From NCBI RefSeq assembly GCF_039729195.1, contig NZ_CP155796.1, positions 3,844,001 through 3,908,000 of the forward strand: 64,000 bases of DNA, written 5' to 3'. Below are positions 8,776 to 17,090 of this stretch, piece by piece (position 1 is the stretch's first letter; each line of letters opens with the position of its first letter). Both the position numbers and the translations under genes were made by a program. The notes under the pieces are model-generated. The model was not told where the DNA came from, did no database searches, and saw nothing but the letters and a program-made list of their open reading frames with translations. Source of the DNA: Mycobacterium sp. DL (GTDB taxonomy: Bacteria; Actinomycetota; Actinomycetes; Mycobacteriales; Mycobacteriaceae).

Positions 8776-9905
8776 GGCCGTTCCTCATCGCCGTCGAACA
8801 AGCGCAGCTGGACGATCTGCAACGCCGCCTGGAATCCGCCCGCTGGCCGGCGGAGGTCGACGGGGCAGGCGCGGACTACGGGACCGACCAGACGTTCCTG
8901 CGATCGGTGATCGCGCGGTGGACAAATGGCTACGACTGGCGGGCAACCGAAGCCGAGCTGAACCGATGGGGATCGTTCACCACCACCGCCGCCGGTCAGC
9001 ATGTGCATCTGCTGCACGCTCGATCGGCCGACCCCGACGCCATCCCGCTGGTTCTCACCCATGGCTGGCCCGGCTCGATCGTCGAGTTCCTCGACACGCT
9101 GCCCCTGCTGCTGGACCGCTTTCACGTCGTTGTCGTGTCGATGCCCGGTTACGGGTTCTCCGGCCCGACGACGGAACAGGGGGTCGACGTCGCCAGGGTG
9201 GCCGTCGCGGTCAACGACGTCATGGTCCAGCTCGGCTATGACCGGTACGTGGCTCAGGGTGGCGATTGGGGCGCGCTCGTCACCCGATACCTCGGTGAAC
9301 ATTTCGCCCCCAATGTCGCTGCGATTCATACCAATATGTTGTTCGCGCTGCCCCCCGACAGTGCTTCCGATGCCATGGCGGGCGTCACCGAGGACGAGGT
9401 CGCCGCCATCGTCCGGACATCAGCGCAGGTGGCCAACGGCACCGCGTACATGGAGCTGCAAGCGACGCGACCGCATTCGGTCGGTTTCGGGCTGGACGAC
9501 TCACCGATCGGACTGGCCGGTTGGATCCTGGAGAAGTTCGCGGCGTGGTGTGACAGCCGCGACGGCATGCCGGTGAGCACCGACCGGCTGATCGACAACC
9601 TGATGATGTACTGGCTCACGTGCACCGCGACATCGGCCGCGCGGCTGTACTGCGAATCCGAACGGGCCGGGACCGGTGCGCTGAGCCCGTGGAAGGGCCG
9701 GGTCGACGTGCCGACCGGTTATGCCGTGTACCCGTGCGAGATCCTGCAGACGCCGCGGGTCTGGGCAGAGAAGCACTACAACCTGGTGCACTACACACAT
9801 CAGGACCGCGGCGGGCATTTTGCCGCCTTCGAGCAACCGCAACTCTTCGCCGCCGATCTGAACGCGTACGGAACGGTCCTGCGCGAAGCCGGTCTGTTCA
9901 ATTGA
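8772..9905 (+). CDS. Epoxide hydrolase, EHN (microsomal-type) family
   Basis: This 377-aa protein has the N-terminal EHN domain (LQRRLESARWPAEVDGAG, about residues 15-35) followed by an alpha/beta hydrolase fold. The oxyanion motif is HGWPG at about 97. The nucleophile aspartate is in QGGDWGALVTRYLG at about 162. The C-terminal catalytic histidine is in DRGGHFAAFEQP. Such enzymes open epoxides to diols. The start is GTG overlapping the upstream stop. With the Rieske oxygenase and the other hydrolase this forms an oxidise-then-hydrolyse set, although the substrate is unknown. Confidence 0.88.
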   Translation: MRPFLIAVEQAQLDDLQRRLESARWPAEVDGAGADYGTDQTFLRSVIARWTNGYDWRATEAELNRWGSFTTTAAGQHVHLLHARSADPDAIPLVLTHGWPGSIVEFLDTLPLLLDRFHVVVVSMPGYGFSGPTTEQGVDVARVAVAVNDVMVQLGYDRYVAQGGDWGALVTRYLGEHFAPNVAAIHTNMLFALPPDSASDAMAGVTEDEVAAIVRTSAQVANGTAYMELQATRPHSVGFGLDDSPIGLAGWILEKFAAWCDSRDGMPVSTDRLIDNLMMYWLTCTATSAARLYCESERAGTGALSPWKGRVDVPTGYAVYPCEILQTPRVWAEKHYNLVHYTHQDRGGHFAAFEQPQLFAADLNAYGTVLREAGLFN

Positions 9906-9962
9906 GCTAGAACGTCGCAGCGGATTCGATGACATTGTCTGGGTACACCGGTCTACGTGAGT

Positions 9963-10088
9963 ATGGAAACCATGGATCTCCCTGTGCGGCCGCCGCTGGA
10001 ACCGATGCTGGCCAAGGCGCAGGCCAAGGTGCCGTCCGAGGCCGGCGTCTGGTCGTATGAACCCAAGTGGGACGGCTTTCTTCACTGA
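9963..10088 (+). pseudogene. ligC: 5' fragment of a second ligC, cut at the active-site motif by the mobile element
   Basis: The reading frame begins METMDLPVRPPLEPMLAK and runs to YEPKWDGF, the N-terminus and motif I of an ATP-dependent DNA ligase, including the acceptor lysine. After C10080 the ligase similarity stops and two foreign codons lead to TGA. The rest of the gene resumes at 22984. Joining C10080 to G22984 makes an arginine codon (CGA) and restores a continuous 350-aa ligase, so this is a simple insertional split. An internal ATG at 9972 is an alternative start. The fragment alone cannot be a ligase. Confidence 0.92.
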
Positions 10089-10092
10089 ACTT
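10081..10092 (+). repeat. Left terminal inverted repeat of the ligC-inserted element
   Basis: TTCACTGAACTT begins at the first base after the interrupted ligase codon. It matches 11 of 12 bases of TTGACTGAACTT, the reverse complement of 22966-22977. Confidence 0.7.
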
Positions 10093-10306
10093 GTCAACCC
10101 GATTTGGTGACTGGAGAACTAGCTAGAGAAGTCTTCGAGCAGGCGGCGGCGTAGAAACATCAACTCGCCTCAGGCGTGGTAGCGGGAGTGCAGCAGGAAG
10201 CGGACGGTTCACCGTGACGCGACCGTCGAAGCCACGAAGCTGCTGCAACACATCCGCGGAGCGGGCCGTTTCGCTGAATGGGTGTCCATGCCGAGAATTC
10301 CGAAGG
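10093..10306. other. Left end of the element without an intact gene
   Basis: No open frame here looks like a known gene. On the minus strand, around 10125-10200, a reading with one internal stop gives FLLHSRYHA and ELMFLRRRLLEDF, which looks like the decayed end of a protein I do not recognise. The segment also has to contain any terminator for the transporter operon that ends at 10307; I see no clear hairpin with a T-run. Confidence 0.4.
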
Positions 10307-11083
10307 TCATTGCTTCGCCCTCCTGCGTTGAGCGGCCGCGATCAGCGCGGCGGTATACGGGTGCTGAGGCGCGTCGAACACCTCGGTGGTGCGCCCATGC
10401 TCGACGACCCGGCCCCGCCGCATGACGGCCACCCGTTCACAGCCGTGCCCGACCAGGGCGAGGTCGTGGGTGATGTGCAGGATCGCGACACCTTTGGTGG
10501 CGGCCATTTCGCTGAGCAGGTCCACGATGTCGCGGCGCAGCGTCGCATCGAGCATCCGGGTGGGCTCATCGGCGAGCACCAGCCGAGGCTCGGTCACCAG
10601 CGCCCTGGCGAAAGCCACTCGTTGCCGTTCGCCGCCGGACAGCTGATGCGGGTATCGGGTGAGGTGGCGAGGATGCAGGTAGACGGCGTTCAGAGCATCG
10701 GCGGCTCGCTCCCGGCGCTCTTCCCGGTCGCCGATGCGGTGGATGACCAGCGGTTCGGCGACGATGTCGAGGACTCGCAGCGTCGGGGGCAGGGCCGCGT
10801 AAGGGTCTTGGAACACAAGGTGCAACCGCCGCCGCTGGCGCCGCGCAGCCCGTTGGCGCAGTCCTACGAGGTCGACCCCGTCCAGCCGGATGGCTCCCGA
10901 GTCGGGCGTGACGAGTCCGGCGACGGCCCGCGCGACGGTTGACTTGCCGACGCCGGACCCGCCGACGAGGCCGACGGTTTCCCCCGCCGCGATCTGGAGA
11001 TCGAACTCGTCGACAGCCCGCACCGCACCGAAGCTCACGATGAGCCCCTTGACGTCGAGCGCGGGTGACTGCTCGCGGATCAC
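10307..11083 (-). CDS. Oligopeptide/nickel-type ABC transporter ATP-binding protein
   Basis: This 258-aa cytoplasmic ATPase is of the OppF/DppF type. Walker A is GGSGVGKST at about residues 40-48, the Q-loop region is LVFQDPYAALPP, the signature is LSGGERQR and Walker B is LVLADEPTRMLD, followed by HDLALVGH. The short OppF-like C-terminus (HPYTAALIAAA) is present. It is the last gene of the operon and overlaps the upstream fusion gene by four bases. It should pair with the ATPase half of that fusion to drive import. The substrate is unknown; the iron box upstream points to a metal complex or metallophore. Confidence 0.88.
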   Translation of the reverse strand: MIREQSPALDVKGLIVSFGAVRAVDEFDLQIAAGETVGLVGGSGVGKSTVARAVAGLVTPDSGAIRLDGVDLVGLRQRAARRQRRRLHLVFQDPYAALPPTLRVLDIVAEPLVIHRIGDREERRERAADALNAVYLHPRHLTRYPHQLSGGERQRVAFARALVTEPRLVLADEPTRMLDATLRRDIVDLLSEMAATKGVAILHITHDLALVGHGCERVAVMRRGRVVEHGRTTEVFDAPQHPYTAALIAAAQRRRAKQ

Positions 11084-12750
11084 GCTGGTGTTCCCGCGGT
11101 CGTGAGGCGCGGTACCGCGTCGACCAGACTTCGGGTGAAGGGGTGCGCGGATGCGGTGAGCACCTGTTCGGTCGGGCCGACCTCCACGATCCGACCGGCC
11201 TGCATCACCGCGATCCGATCGGCGATCCGCCCGACCACGCTCAGATCGTGCGACACGATCAGCAATGCGAGATTCAGCCGGTGACGTATGTCATCGAGCA
11301 GGTCGAGTATCTCACCCTGAACGACGCCGTCGAGACCACTGGTCGGTTCGTCGGCGATCACCACTGCGGGGTCGTTGATCAGTGCCATCGCAATGACGAC
11401 GCGCTGGCACATGCCGCCGGAGAACTGGTGCGGATAGCTCCCGGCCCGAGCCGGGTCGAGCCCGACCAGGTTCAGCAGCTCGTCGGCACGCGCGCGTGCC
11501 GTGGCCCGCGTGACCGACCGGTGTGCGCGAACTGCCTCGGCGAGCTGCGCGCGGACAGTGCGCACCGGGTTCAGCGCGCTGATCGCGTCCTGCGGCACCA
11601 ACGCGATCCGGTCCCCGCGCAGTGCCCGCAGCTCCTCGGCTGTGAGCGTCGCCAGGTCTCGGCCCTGTACCGCGACGGTGCCCGCGATCACCGTCGCGGC
11701 CGGCGGCAGTAGCGCGATGGCGGCCGCGGTGACCGTGGATTTGCCGCTACCGGACTCCCCGACCACGCCGACCAGCTCACCTGCCTCGACGGTGACACTC
11801 AGACCGTCCACGGCTGTGACGACACCACGGTCGGACTGATACGTGACGGTCAGATTCTCGATCACCAGTGGCGGCGCACCCAAGTCGACCGGGCCGGCAG
11901 CACGGGTGGGCGCGGATCGAGGCGGCTGACCGTCGCGCAGCGAGGGCCGGGCGCGTTCTTCGAACGCGTAGCCGAGCAGTGCGAAGGCCAGGACGGTGAG
12001 TGCGATCACGAGGCCCGGTGGGACCACCCACCACAGCCAGGCATCGGTGAGGAAGGCGCTGCGGGCGTGTGCGTTCGAGAGCATGGAACCCCAGCTCTTG
12101 GCGGTGATATCACCAAGTCCGAGGAAGGCGAGGGACGCTTCCAAGAGGATCGCGGACTTAGTGGCGAGGACGAACTGCGGCACCAGCAGCGGGGCAACCG
12201 CCGGCAGAATGTGTCGAGGGAGGACGTGGCCTGCTCCGGCGCCCATCGCGCGCAGGGCCTGGATGTGGTCACGTTCGCGCAGGGAAAGCACCTGTGCCCG
12301 CAGCTCGCGCGAGATACCGGCCCAGATCACGGCACTGATGACGATGACCTGGGTGATTAGGCCCGGCCCGGCAAACACCCCGATGACGATGGTCAACGGC
12401 AGCACCGGCAGTGCCAAGACCACGTCGACGAAGCGCATCAATACGGTGTCCACCCAGCCTCGGGCGTAGCCCGCGAGCAGTCCGACGCTCGCCCCGATGA
12501 CCGTCGCCGCCAGCGCCGCAACGATTCCGACGAGCAGGGAGATGCGCGCGCCGTAGATCAGCTCGGACAGCAGATCGTGCCCCACGTCGTTGGTGCCCAG
12601 CAGATGCGCGGCCGACGGGGCCGAGAATGGCCGCCCGACCCGATCGCTCGGCGCGTAGGGCGCCAGCAGCGGTGCCGCCAAGGCAACGAATACCAGCACC
12701 CCGAGGAGGGCGAGGCCGACCATCGCGAGCCGCCGCGAGCGGGTCCTCAT
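11080..12750 (-). CDS. ABC transporter permease-ATPase fusion (DppC + DppD type)
   Basis: This 556-aa fusion has two parts. Residues ~1-275 form an OppC/DppC permease with about six spans and the coupling motif RDHIQALRAMGAGAGHVLPRHILP. After a linker, residues ~300-556 form an ATPase with Walker A GESGSGKST, Q-loop VPQDAISALNP, signature FSGGMCQR (Cys where Arg is usual) and Walker B VVIADEPTSGLD. The ATG at 12750 overlaps the stop of the upstream permease; an open frame runs further upstream to 13221 but only duplicates that permease's DNA in another frame. Permease-ATPase fusions are uncommon in this family. Confidence 0.87.
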   Translation of the reverse strand: MRTRSRRLAMVGLALLGVLVFVALAAPLLAPYAPSDRVGRPFSAPSAAHLLGTNDVGHDLLSELIYGARISLLVGIVAALAATVIGASVGLLAGYARGWVDTVLMRFVDVVLALPVLPLTIVIGVFAGPGLITQVIVISAVIWAGISRELRAQVLSLRERDHIQALRAMGAGAGHVLPRHILPAVAPLLVPQFVLATKSAILLEASLAFLGLGDITAKSWGSMLSNAHARSAFLTDAWLWWVVPPGLVIALTVLAFALLGYAFEERARPSLRDGQPPRSAPTRAAGPVDLGAPPLVIENLTVTYQSDRGVVTAVDGLSVTVEAGELVGVVGESGSGKSTVTAAAIALLPPAATVIAGTVAVQGRDLATLTAEELRALRGDRIALVPQDAISALNPVRTVRAQLAEAVRAHRSVTRATARARADELLNLVGLDPARAGSYPHQFSGGMCQRVVIAMALINDPAVVIADEPTSGLDGVVQGEILDLLDDIRHRLNLALLIVSHDLSVVGRIADRIAVMQAGRIVEVGPTEQVLTASAHPFTRSLVDAVPRLTTAGTPA

Positions 12751-13757
12751 GACGGCACCGCGGTGCCCGTTGTCGTCACGGCGGACTCTCGCCGCTCGGG
12801 TCGTACCCGAGGATCGAGGAGTGGGTAGGTGAGGTCTGCCAACAGATTTGCCGCCACGATGCCGACCGTGATCAACAGGAACCCGCCCTGGAGCAGGGGG
12901 TAGTCCCTCGCCGTGACCGCGTTGAAGATCAACCGGCCGATCCCGGGATACGCAAAGACCGTTTCGACGACGACAGCCCCGGATACCAGCGTCCCGACGG
13001 CGAGCGTCACGTTGGTGTACACCGGCAGCAGCGCGTTCCGCAGGGCGTGGGTGATCACGATCCGTCGTTCGGAGAGGCCTTTGGCCCGGGCGAGCCGGAC
13101 GAAGGGCTCGTCCAGGACGGTTGTCATCGTCGCCCTGGCCAGCAGGAAGAATCCGCCGAGCGTGGCGAGTACCAGCGTGGCCACCGGCAACACCATGCGC
13201 GCGGCGACGTCGGCGAGCCATCCGAGGCCGTCGCCGTCGATCGCCGCGGCACCGTAGGACGGGAAGATCCCGAGCTGCACCGCGAATACTGCGACGAGGA
13301 TCATGCCGATCCAGAAGCTGGGCATGGCGTCAAGCAGGAGGACCCCGATGACCGAGCCCGCGTCGCGACGGGTGCCGCGCCGCCAGGCCGCCCAAGCGCC
13401 CAGGAGGGTGCCGATGACGAAAGCCAGCAGGATCGATACGGCGGCCAGCGCAACCGTCCAGGGCAGGTAGTCCAGCAGAATGTCGACCACCGGCCGGTTG
13501 AACTCGACCGATGTCCCCAGGTCACCCCGTACCAAGTCAGCCCAAAATGCGCCGTACTGTTCGAGGATGGACCGGTCCAATCCGTAGCTGGCCCGGATCT
13601 CCTCCAATAGTTCCGGTGCCAGATCGCCATTCTCGCCGTACAGGTAGACGACCGGATCGCCACCGGAGAGGTGTGGCAGCGCGAAATTCAGTGTGGCCGC
13701 GACCCACAACACCAGCGCGTACTGCCCGGCCCTCGCCAGTAGCCGGCCGGGCCTCAT
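12747..13757 (-). CDS. Oligopeptide/nickel-type ABC transporter permease (DppB type)
   Basis: This 336-aa inner-membrane protein has about six spans. It shows the OppB/DppB family hallmarks: an N-terminal span, then LPHLSGGDPV near residue 28, YGLDRSILEQYGAFWADLVRGDLGTS, and the coupling motif FVRLARAKGLSERRIVITHALRNALLPV at about 218-245. It forms the transmembrane pore with the permease half of the fusion protein encoded downstream (ATGA overlap). It follows the lipoprotein receptor gene closely, within the same iron-box operon. Confidence 0.88.
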   Translation of the reverse strand: MRPGRLLARAGQYALVLWVAATLNFALPHLSGGDPVVYLYGENGDLAPELLEEIRASYGLDRSILEQYGAFWADLVRGDLGTSVEFNRPVVDILLDYLPWTVALAAVSILLAFVIGTLLGAWAAWRRGTRRDAGSVIGVLLLDAMPSFWIGMILVAVFAVQLGIFPSYGAAAIDGDGLGWLADVAARMVLPVATLVLATLGGFFLLARATMTTVLDEPFVRLARAKGLSERRIVITHALRNALLPVYTNVTLAVGTLVSGAVVVETVFAYPGIGRLIFNAVTARDYPLLQGGFLLITVGIVAANLLADLTYPLLDPRVRPERRESAVTTTGTAVPS

Positions 13758-13803
13758 CCGTCCGGGACCGTCGTCCGTGCTACGTCGGGCAGGTACGGGT
13801 GCC

Positions 13804-15426
13804 TCACGGTGTCACCACGGCGTTGGCCGCCTCAGCCCGGTCTCGCGGAATCAACGACCATTTGTGCATGATGCCGTACCCCGGTGAGTCGACGAACCCG
13901 CCGTAGCTACCGATCCGGTAGGCGAAGTACTTGTCGGGATGGTAGAGCGCAACCACCGGCGGCACCTCGTTCAACAGTCGCTGGATCTCGAAGCCTGCCT
14001 CGCGCCGGTCTTCCAGCGTGGCGGTCTGCTTCCAGCGGTCGATCTTCTGCTGGAGTTCCGGGTACGGGTATTCGTCGAGGTTCCAGGAGGAGCCCGAGAA
14101 CAGGCTCAGCACATACTGAGTGGGGTCGGCCACGGTATGCGGGACTCCGTCCCGCACCAGGAGGTCGAAGGTCTCCATGTCCTTGCCGGATGCAGCGTGC
14201 CGGCCGGCGTCCAGGGGCCGCACATTGACTGCCAGCCCGACGTCACCGAGCTGTTCGGCGACCACCTCGGCGGCACGGACCTGCGTGGGTTCGGCGCCGT
14301 TCACCTCCACGGTGAGCGTGAGCGGAGCGCCATCGGGGCTCTCCCGGAGACCATCGCCGTCGGTGTCGCGATACCCGGCTTCGTCGAGGATCGCGCGTGC
14401 CCGCTCCGGGTCGGTCGGCGTGGAGGCCTCTGGATCGGCCCACGGTGAGTCGGGATGCATGCGTCCCATCGTCGCTGCGCGTCCGCGACCCAACACAACG
14501 ACGTCGAGCAGTTCCTCCTTGTCCAGCGCCAGCGATACCGCGCTGCGCACCCGGGCGTCGGCGAACATCGGTTTGGTGTAGTTCATCCGGAGGTCGACCT
14601 GTTCGAGCGGGGTGGTGTTCACGACCTCGATCGTGTCGGAGGCCTCGAACTCGTCCAGCAACTCCGGCGGAACCTGACGGGCGGCCACGTCGATCTCACC
14701 CGCGCGCAACGCGGTGAATGTGGCCGAGGGGTCTTCGATGACCGGCATCACCAGTTCGTTCACCCGCGGCTTGCCACCGAAATATTCGCTGAATGCGGTG
14801 AATCGGTAACCGGTGACGGGGTCGTACTCGGCGAGCCGGTATGGGCCGGTGCCGATCGGCAGTGCGGTGACCTTTTTGACGCTCTCCGGCGGAATCTGCG
14901 ACCAGATGTGTTTGGGCAGGATCGGGAGGTCGGCAAGTGTCACCGTGCCGAGCTCCGGGCAGGGAAACGCGCATTCGAAACGTATTGTGTCGGAATCGAT
15001 TCGGGTCGTCGAGGAGATCTCAGGAATCTCCGTGATGTGGTGCGTCCAGCGGCCGGTGTCGGCCTCTTGGGCGTAGGCGAAGGTGAACTCCACATCGGCG
15101 GCGGTGAACGGCTCCCCGTCATGCCAGGTGACGTCGTCTCGGACGGTAACTTCCCAGGTGCTGGGATCGACCATGGTGACCTCCGAGGCCAGCCACGGTT
15201 GCGGGTCGTCGACAAAGGGAGACGGTGCGACGAGCTTGTCGTAGACCAACTCGCTGATCCATTCCTCGTGCTCGACGAAGACGTTGACCGGGCCGACGTC
15301 CAACGGGATTGCCACGGTGAGCCGGTCAACCGTGTCCGGGCCGGCACTGGGTCCTGAGCCCTTATCGGCACATCCGCCCACCAGCAACGCAGACGCGCAC
15401 ATCAGTGCGCCCCACCGGTATTTCAT
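13804..15426 (-). CDS. Extracytoplasmic solute-binding lipoprotein, SBP family 5
   Basis: This 540-aa receptor for the Opp-type importer begins with a lipoprotein signal peptide (hydrophobic run ending LLVGGC at about residue 18). The SBP_bac_5 domain follows, with WLASEVTMVDPSTWEVTVRDDVTWHDGEPFTAADVEFTF at about 80-118 and TGPYRLAEYDP near 220. Family members bind peptides, nickel, haem or metallophores. I chose the ATG at 15426 because it puts the signal peptide at the N-terminus; the open frame continues upstream without coding sense. The start overlaps the preceding gene by four bases. Which solute is bound cannot be read from the sequence. Confidence 0.88.
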   Translation of the reverse strand: MKYRWGALMCASALLVGGCADKGSGPSAGPDTVDRLTVAIPLDVGPVNVFVEHEEWISELVYDKLVAPSPFVDDPQPWLASEVTMVDPSTWEVTVRDDVTWHDGEPFTAADVEFTFAYAQEADTGRWTHHITEIPEISSTTRIDSDTIRFECAFPCPELGTVTLADLPILPKHIWSQIPPESVKKVTALPIGTGPYRLAEYDPVTGYRFTAFSEYFGGKPRVNELVMPVIEDPSATFTALRAGEIDVAARQVPPELLDEFEASDTIEVVNTTPLEQVDLRMNYTKPMFADARVRSAVSLALDKEELLDVVVLGRGRAATMGRMHPDSPWADPEASTPTDPERARAILDEAGYRDTDGDGLRESPDGAPLTLTVEVNGAEPTQVRAAEVVAEQLGDVGLAVNVRPLDAGRHAASGKDMETFDLLVRDGVPHTVADPTQYVLSLFSGSSWNLDEYPYPELQQKIDRWKQTATLEDRREAGFEIQRLLNEVPPVVALYHPDKYFAYRIGSYGGFVDSPGYGIMHKWSLIPRDRAEAANAVVTP

Positions 15427-16013
15427 CGCACACTCCCGGGTAGCAGGGTCGTCGTCACCCACGGCAGAAAGGCGGCCAGGAACCGCGCGCTGGCGGGCGC
15501 CCTGGTGTGGCCGTAATGCGCGAGTGGATCGATGGTGCTGACCATCAGCGTGCCGCCCGAGGCGGGCCGCTCCAGGTAGGCGACGGCCGACCCGTCGGGC
15601 GCGCTGAGTAACACTTCGGCGCCATCGGGTGCATCGAGCACACCGTGGTGGTGCAGGGCCTGCCCGGCGGCGCCTACCTCGGTGTGCGACCAGGTCCCGC
15701 CGATGCGGGTCTGTCCCGCGCCACCGACCGGACGGAAGGTCCAGCGCAGCGAATGTGGCCATCCCCCTTGCTGTTCACCGAACATCAGCACGATCCCCCC
15801 GCGGTTCAGCAATGCCTCCAGCTGCGGAGCCAGTCGGGACAACCGGCGTCTGGGGGTCCCCTCGGGCACCCAGACCGCCTCCGCGTCGTCAATTGCCGGG
15901 TATCCCGTCGCGCCGGTGTACACCACCGCATCGAGGTGTGCGCGGTGGTGCGGCTCGGCGAATGTCGCAGTTTCCGCGGCCGATCCGCTGGTCAGCGCAA
16001 CCAGTCCGGTCAT
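15423..16013 (-). CDS. Amidotransferase/ThuA-fold protein of unknown function (second of pair)
   Basis: This 196-aa cytoplasmic-looking protein alternates short strands and helices, as in the class I amidotransferase/ThuA fold: AEAVWVPEGTPRRRLSRLAPQLEALLNRGGIVLMFGEQQGGWP at about 45-87. Where a true amidotransferase has its nucleophile cysteine this has FGEQQGG, so catalysis of that type is unlikely. It overlaps the preceding paralogue-like gene (ATGA) and the receptor gene downstream. Its place between an iron box and a receptor gene suggests a role in handling the imported compound, but this is inference. Confidence 0.6.
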   Translation of the reverse strand: MTGLVALTSGSAAETATFAEPHHRAHLDAVVYTGATGYPAIDDAEAVWVPEGTPRRRLSRLAPQLEALLNRGGIVLMFGEQQGGWPHSLRWTFRPVGGAGQTRIGGTWSHTEVGAAGQALHHHGVLDAPDGAEVLLSAPDGSAVAYLERPASGGTLMVSTIDPLAHYGHTRAPASARFLAAFLPWVTTTLLPGSVR

Positions 16014-16672
16014 CGGGTGGCTCCCGCGATCCACTGGACCAGCTGCGGCATGATCCGTGCAGCCGTGGTGGTGGTGACGCCGTTCGCGATCAGGTTGTTG
16101 CCACTGTGCACCAGAACCGTGCCGCTCCCCGCCTTCGCGACGTAGGTGCCCGGTGTCTCGTCGGCTCGCCACGCGATCACTTCGGCATGCTCCGGTGGCC
16201 GATGCCAGCCATTGGCGTAGAGGAACGAGTGCCCGAGCTCTGCGGGCGCGACGCCGGCGAAGACCGGGTGGTCGGCGAGCACCGGCGATCCCGCGGTGTC
16301 CGCGTTGCTTTGATGCCACTCGAATGTCGTGGTTTCGGGCAGCCAGTCCTCCGCGAGTTGGCCGCTGAACACCACGACACCACCCCGGTCGAGCAGGCCG
16401 GCGATGCGCTGTTTCATTCGGGCAAGCAGCAGTTGGTCCGCGCGACCCGCGATGATCAGACCGGCAAACCCCTCCAGGTCGGCGTCGGGCAGGTCGTCCA
16501 TGTCGAGCAGCGTGACCGGCATCGCGTCAAGCGCGGCATCGCGGCCGTCGACCCCGCCGGCGAGGGTCCACAAACGGTGGATCTCGTCCCAGTCCATCTC
16601 ACCGCTCTGGCCCGGCCCAGGCGTCGGGTGCACTGCGATTGCGACTTCATGCAGCCTGAGGTAACAGGTCAA
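16010..16672 (-). CDS. Amidotransferase/ThuA-fold protein of unknown function (first of pair, operon leader)
   Basis: This 220-aa protein resembles the downstream partner in layout: FAGLIIAGRADQLLLARMKQRIAGLLDRGGVVVFSGQLAEDWLP at about 67-110, then DHPVFAGVAPAELGHSFLYANGWHRPP. The nucleophile position reads FSGQ, not a cysteine, so it is probably a non-catalytic or differently acting member of the fold. It is the first gene of a six-gene minus-strand operon whose internal junctions mostly overlap. Its ATG lies 11 bp from a near-perfect IdeR iron box, which predicts repression by iron. I do not know its function. Confidence 0.6.
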   Translation of the reverse strand: MTCYLRLHEVAIAVHPTPGPGQSGEMDWDEIHRLWTLAGGVDGRDAALDAMPVTLLDMDDLPDADLEGFAGLIIAGRADQLLLARMKQRIAGLLDRGGVVVFSGQLAEDWLPETTTFEWHQSNADTAGSPVLADHPVFAGVAPAELGHSFLYANGWHRPPEHAEVIAWRADETPGTYVAKAGSGTVLVHSGNNLIANGVTTTTAARIMPQLVQWIAGATR

Positions 16673-16682
16673 GTCAACTTCC

Positions 16683-16701
16683 TTAGGTTAGGCGAAGCTA
16701 C
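16683..16701. promoter_or_regulatory. Candidate IdeR/DtxR iron box
   Basis: TTAGGTTAGGCGAAGCTAC matches 16 of 19 bases of the mycobacterial IdeR consensus TTAGGTTAGGCTAACCTAA; the left half is perfect. It lies just upstream of the first gene of the ABC transporter operon (ATG at 16672), where bound IdeR would block transcription. The established role of such sites is iron-dependent repression of siderophore and metal uptake genes. Confidence 0.7.
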
Positions 16702-17090
16702 CTGTCCTGTTTAGCACGCGAACAATGCTCCGGCTACCTCTCCGTAGAGACGAAAGGTGGCCGGAGCCAATTGAATTGCGCGCGCAGGAGAGCCGGACAG
16801 TTGTCTCGCGAATAGCACGTCACACCGCCCGACGCACTTTGCAACTTCGTGCCGGCCGACAGGGTGTCGACGCGAAAGTCATTGCGGTGCAGAACTAGCG
16901 GTGTGAAGGTCAATAGTCTGTATTGCCGGATCACGTCCGGCGTTTAGGCACTTCTCCACTCGGACGGGTCGGACCGTCCAAGGCCAGGCACGGCAACGCG
17001 AAATCGATGGCGGCGGCGACCGCACGCACCAAAAGCGCACTGCCCCAGACGGTCCGGCATCCGACGGATCGCCTTCAGCACAGGATCACA
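16702..17090. other. Gene-free interval with an imperfect hairpin
   Basis: I see no credible gene in this ~390-bp stretch. It holds one imperfect inverted repeat: CTCCGGCTACCT at 16728-16739 pairs with 16755-16766 with one mismatch around a 15-nt loop. Neither side has a clear T-run. The remainder probably contains the upstream part of the iron-box operon promoter and the 3' flank of the FmdE-like gene. Confidence 0.4.

Noticed and set aside
10075..10085. Target-site duplication typical of a DDE transposon
   Set aside because: Only a single C can be shared between the two ligase junctions; a duplication is not visible.
12751..13221. N-terminal extension of the permease-ATPase fusion to 713 aa
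   Set aside because: The extension lies on top of the DppB permease gene in another frame and has shadow-like Arg/Gly-rich composition; the ATG at 12750 overlaps the DppB stop properly.
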